DNA of 64,000 bases from Yanghanlia sp047501535 (GCF_047501535.1 NZ_JAZDRJ010000014.1:1-64000), one strand, 5' to 3'; positions 52,974 through 62,998 are shown, counted from the stretch's first letter. Notes: a model not told the origin generated them from the sequence alone. Program-made: numbers and translations.

Positions 52974-54467
52974 TTAACGACGCCCGGTTAAGGAACCTAA
53001 CACACCACGTACCAATTGGTTGGCCGCGCGGCGCACCATGCTTTTCGCAACCGATTGCACGACACCATCACGCCGTCCGCCTCGCGGGCCGGTGGAGCCA
53101 AACAGGAAATCACTGACCGCACCCATGACGCCGTTATCGGCGGGCTGAGATGCCGCACCGCCCTTGCCCGCCTCTTCCTGAGGCATACTTTCCGCACGTT
53201 TGAGAAGAATCTCATAAGCGGATTCACGATCGATTTCCTGCTGATACTTCCCTGCCATCAAGGAACTTGCGGAAAGCTGACGACGTTCTGCGTCGGTGGC
53301 CGGGCCGATACGGCTGCCCGGCGCTGCCATCCAGGCCCGCTCGGTCGGCGAGGGGCTGCCGCGTTCATCCAGCATGGAAATCAGCGCTTCGCCGACCCCA
53401 AGCTCTGTAATCGCAGCCACGATATCCAGCCCGGGTTTAGGTCGCATGGTTTCTGCGGCGGTGCGTACAGCGCGTTGATCGCGCGGCGTAAACGCCCGTA
53501 AGGCATGCTGGACACGATTCCCCAACTGGCCCAGCACGGCGTCTGGAATATCGGCAGGGCTCTGGGTAACAAAATACACCCCCACCCCTTTGGAGCGGAT
53601 CAAGCGCACCACCTGCTCCACCTTATCCACCAATGCCTTGGGCGCATCGTCGAACAACAAATGGGCTTCGTCGAAAAAGAAAACAAACTTGGGTTTGTCG
53701 AGATCACCGACTTCCGGCAAGTTCTCGTACAGTTCGGCCAACAGCCACAATAAGAAAACCGCGTACAGGCGGGGTGATTGCATAAGCCGGTCTGCCGCCA
53801 GGATATTCACGACACCGCGCCCCGAGGCATCGGTGCGCATAAGGTCGAAAATATCCAGCATGGGCTCGCCGAAGAAGTGATCGCCCCCCTGAGTTTCCAG
53901 CCGCAGCAACGCCCGCTGGATCGCGCCCACCGATGCCGGAGCAATATTGCCGTAGCGGCTGCGCAACTCCGCAGCGCGATCACTGACCGCCTGCAGCATA
54001 GAACGTAAGTCTTTGAGGTCAAGCAGCAGCAAGCCTTCTTCGTCGGCAACCCGAAAGACGATATTCAGAATGCCTTCCTGGGTGTCGTTCAATTCCAGCA
54101 TGCGTGCCAGCAGCAACGGCCCCATGTCGGAAATTGTGGCACGCAGCGGGTGACCTTGTTCACCGAAAATATCCCAGAACTCGACAGGCGAACCGCCCCA
54201 GACGGGCTCATCCAGCCCGAAGCGTTGCAGCCTTTCGGCCAGTTTGGGGTTGGGCGCAGCCGCCTGAGAAATGCCCGAAAGGTCGCCTTTGATGTCGGAG
54301 ACAAACACCGGCGTACCTATGCGGCTGAAGGCTTCCGCCAGGACTTGCAGAGATACCGTCTTGCCTGTTCCTGTAGCGCCGGTAATACAGCCGTGCCGGT
54401 TGGCGTACTTCGGTAGCAGATGTACCGGGGCTTCGGAACTCTGAGCCACTTTGATTGGTTCAACCAT
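52974..54467 (-). CDS. HerA-like helicase, DUF853 (YjgR) family
   Basis: A protein of about 497 residues in the FtsK/HerA ATPase class: Walker A ITGATGTGKTVSLQVL (about residue 30), Walker B KFVFFFDEAHLLFDDAP (about residue 265), VYFVTQSPADIPDAVLGQLGNRVQHALRAFTPRDQ. The ATG at 54467 matches the family N-terminus (MVEPIKV...LLPKYANRHG); a GTG at 54500 gives eleven more residues. Its cellular role is unknown. Confidence 0.85.
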   Translation of the reverse strand: MVEPIKVAQSSEAPVHLLPKYANRHGCITGATGTGKTVSLQVLAEAFSRIGTPVFVSDIKGDLSGISQAAAPNPKLAERLQRFGLDEPVWGGSPVEFWDIFGEQGHPLRATISDMGPLLLARMLELNDTQEGILNIVFRVADEEGLLLLDLKDLRSMLQAVSDRAAELRSRYGNIAPASVGAIQRALLRLETQGGDHFFGEPMLDIFDLMRTDASGRGVVNILAADRLMQSPRLYAVFLLWLLAELYENLPEVGDLDKPKFVFFFDEAHLLFDDAPKALVDKVEQVVRLIRSKGVGVYFVTQSPADIPDAVLGQLGNRVQHALRAFTPRDQRAVRTAAETMRPKPGLDIVAAITELGVGEALISMLDERGSPSPTERAWMAAPGSRIGPATDAERRQLSASSLMAGKYQQEIDRESAYEILLKRAESMPQEEAGKGGAASQPADNGVMGAVSDFLFGSTGPRGGRRDGVVQSVAKSMVRRAANQLVRGVLGSLTGRR

Positions 54468-54622
54468 CTCTTTTTTGACCCCCGCGTATAAATTGGACAC
54501 AATGGCCGCAAGTGTAATTCATGCTCCTGCGTTAAAGCATTGGCCATATTAGTTGCCGATCTTTCGCGAGCTTGAATTGTTTTCTCGGTAAAATCAGTCT
54601 ACCTAGCTTTCTACTTATTCAT

Positions 54623-55363
54623 ATGGCCGGACATAGTAAATGGGCGAACATCCAGCACCGCAAAGGGCGTCAAGATGCCAAGCGCGGTAAGCTCTGGACC
54701 AAAATTATTCGTGAAATCACCGTCGCGGCGCGCGCTGGCGGGCCAGACCCGGAAACCAACCCGCGTCTGCGACTGGCCTGGGATAAAGCCACCGCCGCCA
54801 ACATGCCCAAAGATAATATTCAGCGCGCAGTACAACGCGGCGCAGGCGGTGCCGATGGCGACAACTTCGAAGAGGTGCGCTACGAGGGCTATGGCCCAGG
54901 CGGTGCGGCAATTCTTATCGACTGCATGACCGACAACCGCACCCGTACCGTGGCGGAAGTCCGCCATGCGCTGAACAAGAACGGCGGTAATCTGGGGCAA
55001 GACGGCTCGGTCACCTTCATGTTCAAACACTGCGGGCAATTTTTGTTCGCCCCCGGTGTGTCGGAAGAAACGGTCATGGAGGTCGCGCTGGAGGCCGGCG
55101 CTGAAGACGTCATCACCGACGAAGACGGCATGATTGAAGTTGTCTGCGAGCCCGGCGACTACGCAGCAGTCAAGGCGGCCTTCGAAGCCGCTGAGCTGGT
55201 ACCGGAAGTTCAAGACATCATCATGAAGGCATTGAACGAAACGGAACTGACCGGAGACGATGCCGAACGCACCCAGAAGCTGATCGACATGCTCGAAGCG
55301 ATCGACGACGTGCAGCAGGTCTACACCACCGCTGTCTTCGACGAGTCTGCCCAACCCTCCTGA
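54623..55363 (+). CDS. yebC: YebC/PmpR family regulator or translation factor
   Basis: A 246-residue protein with the family start MAGHSKWANIQHRKGRQDAK, then AWDKATAANMPKDNIQRAVQRG and EVRYEGYGPGGAAILI. Family members bind DNA or assist translation of polyproline stretches. The ATG at 54623 is set by the conserved N-terminus. It is directly upstream of purD. Confidence 0.95.
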   Translation: MAGHSKWANIQHRKGRQDAKRGKLWTKIIREITVAARAGGPDPETNPRLRLAWDKATAANMPKDNIQRAVQRGAGGADGDNFEEVRYEGYGPGGAAILIDCMTDNRTRTVAEVRHALNKNGGNLGQDGSVTFMFKHCGQFLFAPGVSEETVMEVALEAGAEDVITDEDGMIEVVCEPGDYAAVKAAFEAAELVPEVQDIIMKALNETELTGDDAERTQKLIDMLEAIDDVQQVYTTAVFDESAQPS

Positions 55364-55412
55364 TTCACCCCCCGCCCGGCTTGCCGGGCCCCCCACCCTT
55401 CTCATACGAAAC

Positions 55413-56729
55413 ATGAAATTACTCGTCATCGGCGGCGGCGGACGCGAACATGCTCTGGCCTGGCAACTCGCCCGTTCTCCTCGCGTGCAGACGGTTTACG
55501 TCGCTCCCGGCAACGGCGGTACCGACCGCGCTTCGCAAATCCAGAATGTGGCATTGACCGATACCGCCGACCTCATTGCGTTCGCTCGCAAAGAAAAAAT
55601 CGCCTTCACCGTGGTGGGCCCCGAAGCCCCCTTGGCTGCAGGGATTGTTGATGCTTTCCAGGCCGAAGGGCTGAAGATTTTCGGCCCGAGCCGTGAAGCG
55701 GCTCAACTGGAAAGCTCCAAAGATTACGCCAAGGCATTCATGGTGCGCCACGGCATTCCCACCGCCGCCTACGAAACCTTTACTGACCCGGCTGCCGCGC
55801 ATCAATACATCGATGCCCAGGGAGCCCCCATCGTCATCAAAGCCGATGGCTTGGCGGCGGGCAAAGGCGTCGTGGTGGCCACCACATTGGAAGAAGCCCA
55901 CAATGCGGTCGATGACATGCTGGGGGGTGGCTTCGGTGAAGCAGGCGCCCGGGTCGTCATTGAAGAGTGCCTGGAAGGCGAGGAAGCCAGCTTCATTGTG
56001 ATGTGCGATGGCAGCAATGTGCTGCCGTTAGCCACCAGCCAGGACCACAAACGCCTGCTCGATGGCGACAATGGCCCCAATACCGGTGGCATGGGCGCGT
56101 ATTCCCCTGCGCCCATTATTTCTCCCGCGCTGCACAATCGCATTATGCGCGAAGTCATTCACCCGACCATGGCCGGCATGGCACGCGACGGCTTACCTTA
56201 TTCGGGCTTTCTGTACGCGGGCCTGATGATTGGGCCCGGGCCTGACGCCACCCGCTCACTGAGGGTGCTTGAATTCAACTGCCGCATGGGCGACCCGGAA
56301 ACACAACCGATTGTCATGCGGATCAAAAGCGACTTCAGTAAGACGCTGGAAATGGCTATTGACGGCCGTCTGGACGAAGCCGAAGCGGAAATCGAATGGG
56401 ATCGCCGCCCCGCTCTGGGCGTTGTCATCGCTGCTGCCAACTACCCAGGCACCCCGCGTACGGGCGACCCCATCACCCGCCTGGCACCGGATACCGAAGA
56501 ATGCGTCACGTTTCATGCCGGTACACAGCTCGAAGACGATGTGTTGAAAACATCCGGTGGCCGCGTACTGTGCGTGACTGCCCTGGGCGACTCGCTCAAA
56601 CGTGCGCAGGCTGCTGCTTACGATGCCGTGGCCCGCACGCGTTTCGACGGCCTGCAGTACCGCCGCGACATCGGTTGGCGCGCCCTGCCTCAAGAGCCTG
56701 CCGCCGACAACAAAACCGGCAAGCCATGA
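55413..56729 (+). CDS. purD: phosphoribosylamine-glycine ligase
   Basis: Purine pathway step 2: joins glycine to phosphoribosylamine. The 438-residue ATP-grasp enzyme shows the N-terminus LLVIGGGGREHALAW, the ATP-binding VIKADGLAAGKGVVVATT and the metal motif EFNCRMGDPETQ. It overlaps hemF by four bases (ATGA). Confidence 0.96.
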   Translation: MKLLVIGGGGREHALAWQLARSPRVQTVYVAPGNGGTDRASQIQNVALTDTADLIAFARKEKIAFTVVGPEAPLAAGIVDAFQAEGLKIFGPSREAAQLESSKDYAKAFMVRHGIPTAAYETFTDPAAAHQYIDAQGAPIVIKADGLAAGKGVVVATTLEEAHNAVDDMLGGGFGEAGARVVIEECLEGEEASFIVMCDGSNVLPLATSQDHKRLLDGDNGPNTGGMGAYSPAPIISPALHNRIMREVIHPTMAGMARDGLPYSGFLYAGLMIGPGPDATRSLRVLEFNCRMGDPETQPIVMRIKSDFSKTLEMAIDGRLDEAEAEIEWDRRPALGVVIAAANYPGTPRTGDPITRLAPDTEECVTFHAGTQLEDDVLKTSGGRVLCVTALGDSLKRAQAAAYDAVARTRFDGLQYRRDIGWRALPQEPAADNKTGKP

Positions 56730-57631
56730 GCATTCAGCAAGACCCACCCCGCACCTGGCTGACCAGCCTGCAGGACACCATTGTTAAAGCCCTGGAAGGC
56801 GTTGACGGCACGCCTTTCTGCAGCGACGCCTGGACACGCAGCGAAGGCGGAGGGGGGTTAAGCCGCTACCTTGAAGGCGGGCCTGTACTCGAACGGGCCG
56901 CCGTGCTATTTAGCCATGTGCAAGGCAGCCAGTTACCGCCTTCGGCCAGCGCCCGCCGCCCGCATCTGGCCGGGCGGCCTTGGCAGGCCATGGGGGTATC
57001 GCTGGTGATCCACCCGCGCAATCCCTTTGTACCTACTGTTCACATGAACGTGCGTTGCTTCGTCGCCAAGGGCAGCACGGCCACCGAGCCAGACGTATTC
57101 TGGTTTGGCGGGGGGGTGGATCTCACCCCTTACTATCCGTTTGAAGACGATGTCAGGCATTTCCATCGGGTTTGCCACGACGCCCTGCAACCTTTCGGCG
57201 CCGACAAATATCCGGCCTGGAAGCAGGCGTGCGACGAATATTTCTACCTGAAGCACCGCGGCGAAACTCGCGGCGTCGGTGGCCTGTTCTTTGATGATCT
57301 CAATGAAGGCGGTTTCGACGCAAGCTTTGCTCTCACCCGCGCAGTGGGTGAATGCTTTTTACCCGCCTATCTTCCTATTCTCGAACGGCGTAAAGATACG
57401 CCATATACGGAAGCGCATCGTGAGTTTCAGGCGTACCGGCGTGGCCGATACGTGGAATTCAACCTCGTTCACGACCGCGGCACGCTGTTTGGCCTGCAGT
57501 CGGGCGGGCGCACAGAATCCATTTTGCTATCCATGCCGCCAACCGCGAGCTGGAAATACAACTGGCAACCTGAGCCCGGCTCGCAAGAAGCCACCTTATA
57601 CGAATACCTGCAACCCCGGGAGTGGGTGTGA
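56726..57631 (+). CDS. hemF: coproporphyrinogen III oxidase, oxygen-dependent
   Basis: Oxidative decarboxylation of coproporphyrinogen III in haem synthesis. 301 residues with the family signature FWFGGGVDLTPYYPFEDD (about residue 128) and RYVEFNLVHDRGTLFGLQSGGR. The ATG at 56726 overlaps the purD stop. Its stop overlaps the GTG of nadD (GTGA). Confidence 0.96.
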   Translation: MSIQQDPPRTWLTSLQDTIVKALEGVDGTPFCSDAWTRSEGGGGLSRYLEGGPVLERAAVLFSHVQGSQLPPSASARRPHLAGRPWQAMGVSLVIHPRNPFVPTVHMNVRCFVAKGSTATEPDVFWFGGGVDLTPYYPFEDDVRHFHRVCHDALQPFGADKYPAWKQACDEYFYLKHRGETRGVGGLFFDDLNEGGFDASFALTRAVGECFLPAYLPILERRKDTPYTEAHREFQAYRRGRYVEFNLVHDRGTLFGLQSGGRTESILLSMPPTASWKYNWQPEPGSQEATLYEYLQPREWV

Positions 57632-58233
57632 GGGAGCACCGCCAAGGGCTGCTAGGCGGCAGCTTCGACCCTGTCCACCTGGCGCATATCGAGCTTGCCC
57701 GTCAAGCGCAGCGGCATCTCGCACTGGATAGCGTGACACTGATTCCCGCTGCCCGCCCTTGGCAGCGAGGTGTCTTGGGCGCCACGGCCCAGCACCGGCT
57801 GGAAATGCTGAAGCTGGCAACCGCCGGTGAGGCGGGCCTGAAACTCAGCACGGTTGAAATCGACCGCGATGGCCCAACGTATACAATTGACACCCTGCGT
57901 GACCTGCCTGAAGGCCCCCGCTATTTCTGGATACTGGGAGCAGACCAGCTGGAAAATTTTTGTAGCTGGAAGCAATGGCAGGAAATCACCACGCGGGTTG
58001 AGCTGGCCGTGGCAGCACGCCCAGGCTCAGCACTCAAAGCGCCGCCTGCGCTTGACGAGTGGCTGGCATCGCAAGGGCGGGTACTGCACTTCATCCCTAT
58101 GCCGCCCTTCAATCTGTCTGCCACTGAAATCCGCCAACGTATTGCGGGCGGTCAATCAGTGGACGGCATGATGCTCCCCAGCGTGGCACAATACATTCAA
58201 CAACACGGACTCTATCGGCATTCTGCGGCTTAA
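57628..58233 (+). CDS. nadD: nicotinate-nucleotide adenylyltransferase
   Basis: Transfers adenylate to nicotinate mononucleotide in NAD synthesis. 201 residues: GLLGGSFDPVHLAHIELA with the nucleotidyltransferase HxGH-type signature (HLAH), LIPAARPWQR, FWILGADQLENF and LSATEIRQRI. The start is a GTG at 57628, chosen because GGGAG precedes it and it overlaps the hemF TGA; a GTG two codons earlier is an alternative. Confidence 0.93.
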   Translation: MREHRQGLLGGSFDPVHLAHIELARQAQRHLALDSVTLIPAARPWQRGVLGATAQHRLEMLKLATAGEAGLKLSTVEIDRDGPTYTIDTLRDLPEGPRYFWILGADQLENFCSWKQWQEITTRVELAVAARPGSALKAPPALDEWLASQGRVLHFIPMPPFNLSATEIRQRIAGGQSVDGMMLPSVAQYIQQHGLYRHSAA

Positions 58234-58254
58234 CGCTGCAACACCGGCCCCTTT

Positions 58255-58662
58255 ATGGATATACAGAAACAGCAACGCCTGGTCATTGACGCGCTTGAAG
58301 ACGTCAAAGCCCAAGACATCAAAATCTTCGATACCTCCCACATCACCGGCCTGTTCGACCGCGTGATCATCGCCAGTGGGACATCCAACCGGCAAACCCG
58401 GGCACTGGCCTCCAGCGTCAGGGACGCCGCTCGCGAAAACAACCTGTCCGTTCTGGCCTACGAAGGCGAGGACACAGGTGAATGGGTGCTGGTCGATCTC
58501 GGCGACATCGTCGTGCATTGCATGCAACCTGCCATCCGGCAGTACTACAACCTGGAAGAAATCTGGGGTGGCAAGCCGGTGAAGGTCAAATTGCTGCCGC
58601 AATCCACCCTGCCTGTTGCTCCCGAGACTTATGACTTCGACGACGAATCAGACAGCGAATGA
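58255..58662 (+). CDS. rsfS: ribosomal silencing factor
   Basis: Binds uL14 and blocks subunit joining under starvation. 135 residues with ALEDVKAQDIKIFDTSHITG, FDRVIIASGTSNRQTRALA and the family motif GEDTGEWVLVDLGDIVVHCM. It overlaps rlmH by four bases. Confidence 0.94.
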   Translation: MDIQKQQRLVIDALEDVKAQDIKIFDTSHITGLFDRVIIASGTSNRQTRALASSVRDAARENNLSVLAYEGEDTGEWVLVDLGDIVVHCMQPAIRQYYNLEEIWGGKPVKVKLLPQSTLPVAPETYDFDDESDSE

Positions 58663-59129
58663 AACTGATCGTGGCCGCTGTGGGCGCTCGCATGCCGTCA
58701 TGGGTGGATGAGGCATGGAAAGACTACGCCAAGCGCCTGCCTCCCGACTGTGCTCTGGAACTGCGCGAGATCAAGCCTGAACCCCGCACTTCGGGAAAAA
58801 CCGCGGCTCAGTTGATGGCTGCAGAGGCGCGGCGCATCGAAGCGGTGCTGCCTCCCGGCTGCCATCGTGTAGTGCTGGACGAGCGCGGCAAAGACTTGTC
58901 TACCGTACAACTGTCGGCTCGACTGGAGCACTGGCGCACCTTAGGCTGCGACATTGCCTTTCTGATCGGGGGCCCTGACGGGCTCGACCCCGATCTCAAG
59001 CGGCAATGTCCTGAATCGCTGCGCCTGTCTTCTCTCACTTTGCCGCACCCCATGGTGCGGATTCTCCTGGGCGAACAGCTCTACAGGGCCTGGGCTATCA
59101 TGACGGGACACCCCTATCACCGGGCCTGA
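58659..59129 (+). CDS. rlmH: 23S rRNA (pseudouridine1915-N3)-methyltransferase
   Basis: SPOUT methyltransferase of 156 residues: start MKLIVAAVGARMPSWVDEAW, SAM-site IAFLIGGPDGLDPDL and LPHPMVRILLGEQLYRAWAI. The length equals that of E. coli RlmH. Coupled to rsfS. Confidence 0.95.
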   Translation: MKLIVAAVGARMPSWVDEAWKDYAKRLPPDCALELREIKPEPRTSGKTAAQLMAAEARRIEAVLPPGCHRVVLDERGKDLSTVQLSARLEHWRTLGCDIAFLIGGPDGLDPDLKRQCPESLRLSSLTLPHPMVRILLGEQLYRAWAIMTGHPYHRA

Positions 59130-59156
59130 CTCCCCCCTTGCCTGAAAGCGCTGTCC

Positions 59157-60596
59157 ATGAAAAAACGCCGCACCAAGATTGTTGCAACACTTGGCCCCGC
59201 CAGCTCTACCCCCGAAAGCATTGAGCAGCTTCTACTTGCCGGCCTTGATGTTGCACGCCTGAATTTTTCACACGGTACCGCAGACGAACACCGGCAGCGG
59301 GTGCAGATGCTGCGTGAAATCTCCGCTCGCCTCGGCCTGCATACGGCTATTATGGGCGACCTGCAAGGCCCGAAAATACGCATTGCCCGCTTTCGCGACA
59401 TACAAGTCACCCTGGAAAAAGGTCAGCCGTTCACGCTTTCCAACATCCATCCTTCAGAAGAAGGCAATGAGCGCGTCGTTGGCATTGACTATCCCAGCCT
59501 GGTGCAAGACTGCCGCCCAGGCGACGAACTGCTGCTGGACGATGGCCGCGTCGTTTTGCAGGTGGAACACGTTGATGAACATGCAGTACATACTCAGGTT
59601 GTGGTGGGTGGGCCACTATCCAACAACAAAGGCATTAACCGGCGCGGCGGCGGTATTTCCGCACCCAGCCTGACTGAAAAAGATCACGCCGACATTCGCC
59701 TGGCTGCGGAACTGGAAGTGGACTACGTGGCCGTATCGTTTCCGCGCTACGGTAGTGATATCGAAACCGCCCGCCAACTGGTGAGGGCGGCGGGCAGCCC
59801 GGCCTGGCTGATTGCCAAAATTGAACGGGCCGAAGCTGTAGCTGACGATGCAGCCTTGGATTCTCTGATACAAGCCAGTGACGGCGTCATGGTAGCGTGC
59901 GGCGACCTCGGTGTAGAGGTCGGCGACGCCCGTTTAGTCGGTATCCAAAAGCGCATCATCCAGCATGCCCGCCATCAAAATAAGCTGGTGATCACCGCCA
60001 CGCAAATGATGGAATCCATGATCGCCAGCCCCCTGCCCACCCGCGCCGAAGTGTCTGATGTCGCCAATGCAGTGCTCGACCACACCGACGCAGTCATGCT
60101 CTCAGGGGAAACTGCTTCCGGAAAATACCCCGTCGAAGCGGTGGCCGCCATGGCCCGCATTGCCCAAGGCGCCGAACAAGAACCCTCCACCACCCGCTCT
60201 CAGCACCGGGTCGGGCAATCGTTCGAACGGTGCGACGAAACCATTGCGCTGGCGGTCATGTATGCCGCTAACCATTTCAAAGGCGTAAAGGCGATTGTCA
60301 GCCTGACTGAAACCGGCGTTACACCGCTGATCATGTCACGCATCCGCTCGGCCGTGCCGATCTACTGTTTCACCCCCCACCCTGTTACTCAACGACGCGC
60401 CAGCATGATAAGAGGGGTGTATCCGGTCCCGTTCGACCCCGCAGCCTATCCGCCCACCAAAGTCAGCCAGGCGGCCATCCGCGTGCTAAAAAGCCAGGGC
60501 GTTGTGGCCCGCGACGACTGGGTCCTGCTGACCAAGGGTGATTCGTCACACCAATTAGGTGGCACCAATACAATGAAAATCATCAAAGTTGAATAA
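59157..60596 (+). CDS. pyk: pyruvate kinase
   Basis: Last step of glycolysis, PEP plus ADP to pyruvate plus ATP. 479 residues: TKIVATLGPAS at the start, LNFSHGT, the catalytic lysine in LIAKIERAEAV, VITATQMMESM and MLSGETASGKYP. The near-invariant ARGDLG of this family reads ACGDLG here (codon TGC), with the Mg-binding Asp kept. It resembles gammaproteobacterial PykA more than the usual Burkholderiales form, and it sits between rlmH and maf. Confidence 0.93.
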   Translation: MKKRRTKIVATLGPASSTPESIEQLLLAGLDVARLNFSHGTADEHRQRVQMLREISARLGLHTAIMGDLQGPKIRIARFRDIQVTLEKGQPFTLSNIHPSEEGNERVVGIDYPSLVQDCRPGDELLLDDGRVVLQVEHVDEHAVHTQVVVGGPLSNNKGINRRGGGISAPSLTEKDHADIRLAAELEVDYVAVSFPRYGSDIETARQLVRAAGSPAWLIAKIERAEAVADDAALDSLIQASDGVMVACGDLGVEVGDARLVGIQKRIIQHARHQNKLVITATQMMESMIASPLPTRAEVSDVANAVLDHTDAVMLSGETASGKYPVEAVAAMARIAQGAEQEPSTTRSQHRVGQSFERCDETIALAVMYAANHFKGVKAIVSLTETGVTPLIMSRIRSAVPIYCFTPHPVTQRRASMIRGVYPVPFDPAAYPPTKVSQAAIRVLKSQGVVARDDWVLLTKGDSSHQLGGTNTMKIIKVE

Positions 60597-60602
60597 TTTT
60601 TT

Positions 60603-61211
60603 ATGAAGTTCCCCCAGATTTATCTGGCTTCCGCCAGCCCGCGACGCCATGAAATCCTCACGCAACTGGGTGTTCCACACGAGGTGCTGCGGCTGCCCCC
60701 GACCGAAGGTGAAGACGAACCCCGTTTGCCCGGCGAAAGCCCCGCTGACTATGTTGAGCGGACCGCCCGTGACAAAGCTGAACGGGCGCTGGCTTACCTT
60801 GCTCAGCAGGGGCCGGAGCGCCTGCCGCCACGCCCTGTTCTAACGGCCGACACCACCGTGATTCTGCAAAACGATATTCTGGGAAAACCCGCCAGCGTTG
60901 CCGAGGCGCGCGCCATGCTGGAACGCCTTTCAGGCAGTGAGCACGAAGTACGCAGTGCCGTCGTACTGGCCGACTCCCGCCGCATGCTGGAAGCGGTCTC
61001 GATTACGACGGTCCGCTTTGCCGTACTGAGCCCTGAAGATATCGACTTATATTGCGCAACCGGCGAACCCATGGATAAAGCGGGCGCCTACGGCATCCAG
61101 GGCTTGGCTGGCCTGTTTGTCGAACACATCTCAGGCAGTTTTTCAGGTGTGATGGGCTTGCCTGTCTATGAGACAGGGCGGCTACTGCGCCAATTCACGC
61201 AGCAGCTATAA
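60603..61211 (+). CDS. maf: Maf/YhdE-type nucleotide pyrophosphatase
   Basis: A 202-residue house-cleaning enzyme hydrolysing dTTP/UTP or modified nucleotides. Family motifs: IYLASASPRRHEILTQLG, VLTADTTVI, GKPASVAEARAMLERLSG, and GAYGIQGLAGLFVEHISG. It follows pyk by six bases, so the two are probably cotranscribed. Confidence 0.93.
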   Translation: MKFPQIYLASASPRRHEILTQLGVPHEVLRLPPTEGEDEPRLPGESPADYVERTARDKAERALAYLAQQGPERLPPRPVLTADTTVILQNDILGKPASVAEARAMLERLSGSEHEVRSAVVLADSRRMLEAVSITTVRFAVLSPEDIDLYCATGEPMDKAGAYGIQGLAGLFVEHISGSFSGVMGLPVYETGRLLRQFTQQL

Positions 61212-61215
61212 ATTT

Positions 61216-61737
61216 TCACCTGCTCTGACCCACGCTTTCGGGGGTTTCAAAGCGTTCCAGGTGGCCACCTTGGGCGTCAATTTCGGCCCACGAGGCGGCG
61301 GGGAAATCGATCACCGCCAGCCCCCCAACGGCAAACTCCCGCTGCAACCGCGCTGCTGCCGCGGAATCTGCGCTACCCACCAACCACGCAGCCAGCCGCT
61401 CCAGACCGGGATTATGCCCCACCAACATCACACTCGCATGACTGGCGTCCTGTTCGCGCACCACTTCGAGAAGTGAACCTGCACTGGATTCATAAATACG
61501 TGGCTCATTTACCTTGGCCGCCGCCAGCTCGCCACTTGCGCAAGCCTGCGCCCAGGTTTCTTGCGTACGCTTCGCTGTTGATACAACGAAGATACTTGGC
61601 TCAAGCCCCTGCGCTCGAATATAACGCCCCATGAGCCGCGCCTGCTCGTGGCCCTTTTCGGATAATGGACGATCGTGATCGGCAACACCAGTGGGCCGAT
61701 CTGCATGGGCATGGCGAAACAGCATCAGTCGAAGCAT
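61216..61737 (-). CDS. sixA: phosphohistidine phosphatase SixA-like
   Basis: A 173-residue histidine phosphatase. The phosphoacceptor motif is LFRHAHAD (RHG family, Gly replaced by Ala), and the second His is in VMLVGHNPGLERL. SixA in E. coli dephosphorylates phosphohistidine proteins of the nitrogen PTS. It converges with maf. Confidence 0.88.
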   Translation of the reverse strand: MLRLMLFRHAHADRPTGVADHDRPLSEKGHEQARLMGRYIRAQGLEPSIFVVSTAKRTQETWAQACASGELAAAKVNEPRIYESSAGSLLEVVREQDASHASVMLVGHNPGLERLAAWLVGSADSAAAARLQREFAVGGLAVIDFPAASWAEIDAQGGHLERFETPESVGQSR

Positions 61738-61768
61738 GGAAATGTCCTATGTGGAAATGACAATTGCT

Positions 61769-62707
61769 CTAGGGAGCGGTTGACGAAAGAGCGTTACCCG
61801 CCCGTTCTTTAGCCTGATTCCAAACCCGAGCGCGTTTAACGACAAAGTCGATCAAGGTACGCACGGCTTGTGTTTGATAGCGCCCGGGCATGCGAAGAAG
61901 ATACATGTTGGTCCCAAAAATACTCAAACGCCAATCCCGCAGCATCGTAACAACCCGCCCTGCTTTGATATCGTCATTGACGACATAGTCGGGTACAACA
62001 CCCACCCCCAAGCCGCTCAAAATGGCTTCTCGCAAAAACTGAAAGTTCTCGGAAGCCAATGTCGGAGACAGTGAAAGCTCCCGGCGGATATCACCTTTGT
62101 ACGCCGCTAGCCGCAGCTCCCTTCCCACGACATGCGAGGTAACAATAGGGAAGTTCTGTAGCTGCTCAAGCTCAACCGGCATGGAATATTTATCTGCATA
62201 CTCACGCGCTGCGCAGGCAACATAATCCATCTTCGCCAGCTTCACTGCCACCATCTGCGCGGGCGGGTCAGACATTACCCGGATGGCGATATCCACTTCA
62301 TCACGCAGCAAGTCATCTACCCGATTGTCGAACATTAAAGTTAGCAGAATGTCGGGATACAGGCGCTTGAATTCAATCAGCCAATCCGCCATGACCTGAT
62401 TTCCGAAGCCGGTTGGAATACTCATTCTAACCAGGCCATGCAGCCCACTACCCAGAAACGCCACCGACTCCTTGGCTGCCATCAGCTCTTCCCGTATGAC
62501 GCAACCATGCTGGTAGAGCCGCAGCCCCACCTCAGTCGGTTCGAGATGACGAGTCGTACGGCGGAGCAGTTCCTGCCCAACGCTTTTCTCTAACTGCCCT
62601 AAGTGATAACTGATATTGGCCCGGCTCATCTTAAGCCGCCTCGCGGCCAAACTGAGGTTTCCCGCCTCCACAATATCTGCAAGCAACACTAGCGACTGAG
62701 CATCCAT
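61769..62707 (-). CDS. LysR-family transcriptional regulator
   Basis: A 312-residue regulator: N-terminal helix-turn-helix (VEAGNLSLAARRLKMSRANI), then a LysR substrate-binding domain (LVRMSIPTGFGNQVMADWL, VDIAIRV). Belongs to the CrgA/DmlR-like group. It is divergent from the alcohol dehydrogenase gene 291 bases away and probably controls it. Confidence 0.9.
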   Translation of the reverse strand: MDAQSLVLLADIVEAGNLSLAARRLKMSRANISYHLGQLEKSVGQELLRRTTRHLEPTEVGLRLYQHGCVIREELMAAKESVAFLGSGLHGLVRMSIPTGFGNQVMADWLIEFKRLYPDILLTLMFDNRVDDLLRDEVDIAIRVMSDPPAQMVAVKLAKMDYVACAAREYADKYSMPVELEQLQNFPIVTSHVVGRELRLAAYKGDIRRELSLSPTLASENFQFLREAILSGLGVGVVPDYVVNDDIKAGRVVTMLRDWRLSIFGTNMYLLRMPGRYQTQAVRTLIDFVVKRARVWNQAKERAGNALSSTAP

Positions 62708-62998
62708 ACACCAACCCGTCCAATTTATTTGACAGTATTTTCAATTTTATAGTTATTGTAAGAAATAATCGACGAATGCATAATGGACTGTCTCGATGTC
62801 CTTGGTCTTGATCCGTCACCTTTCTGAGGGAGGCAGCCTCTCAGGCAGATAAAGTTCGCGTGACAGCTAGCGGATTGGAGACCAAGTGAAGAAAGAAACA
62901 AAGCCGAACAGTGTTCACGACACTTTTCCATGTAACACGCTTCATATGAATTCTTAAAAATCTTCTTGAAGCAGTACACCAAAACAAAGAACCACAAT
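62708..62998. other. AT-rich divergent regulatory region
   Basis: 291 bases between the LysR gene and the alcohol dehydrogenase gene. It must hold both promoters and the LysR site, but no single T-N11-A box stands out and I see no gene in it. Confidence 0.4.

Noticed and set aside
54611..55429. 272-codon open frame opposite yebC
   Set aside because: Shadow of yebC; no family features.
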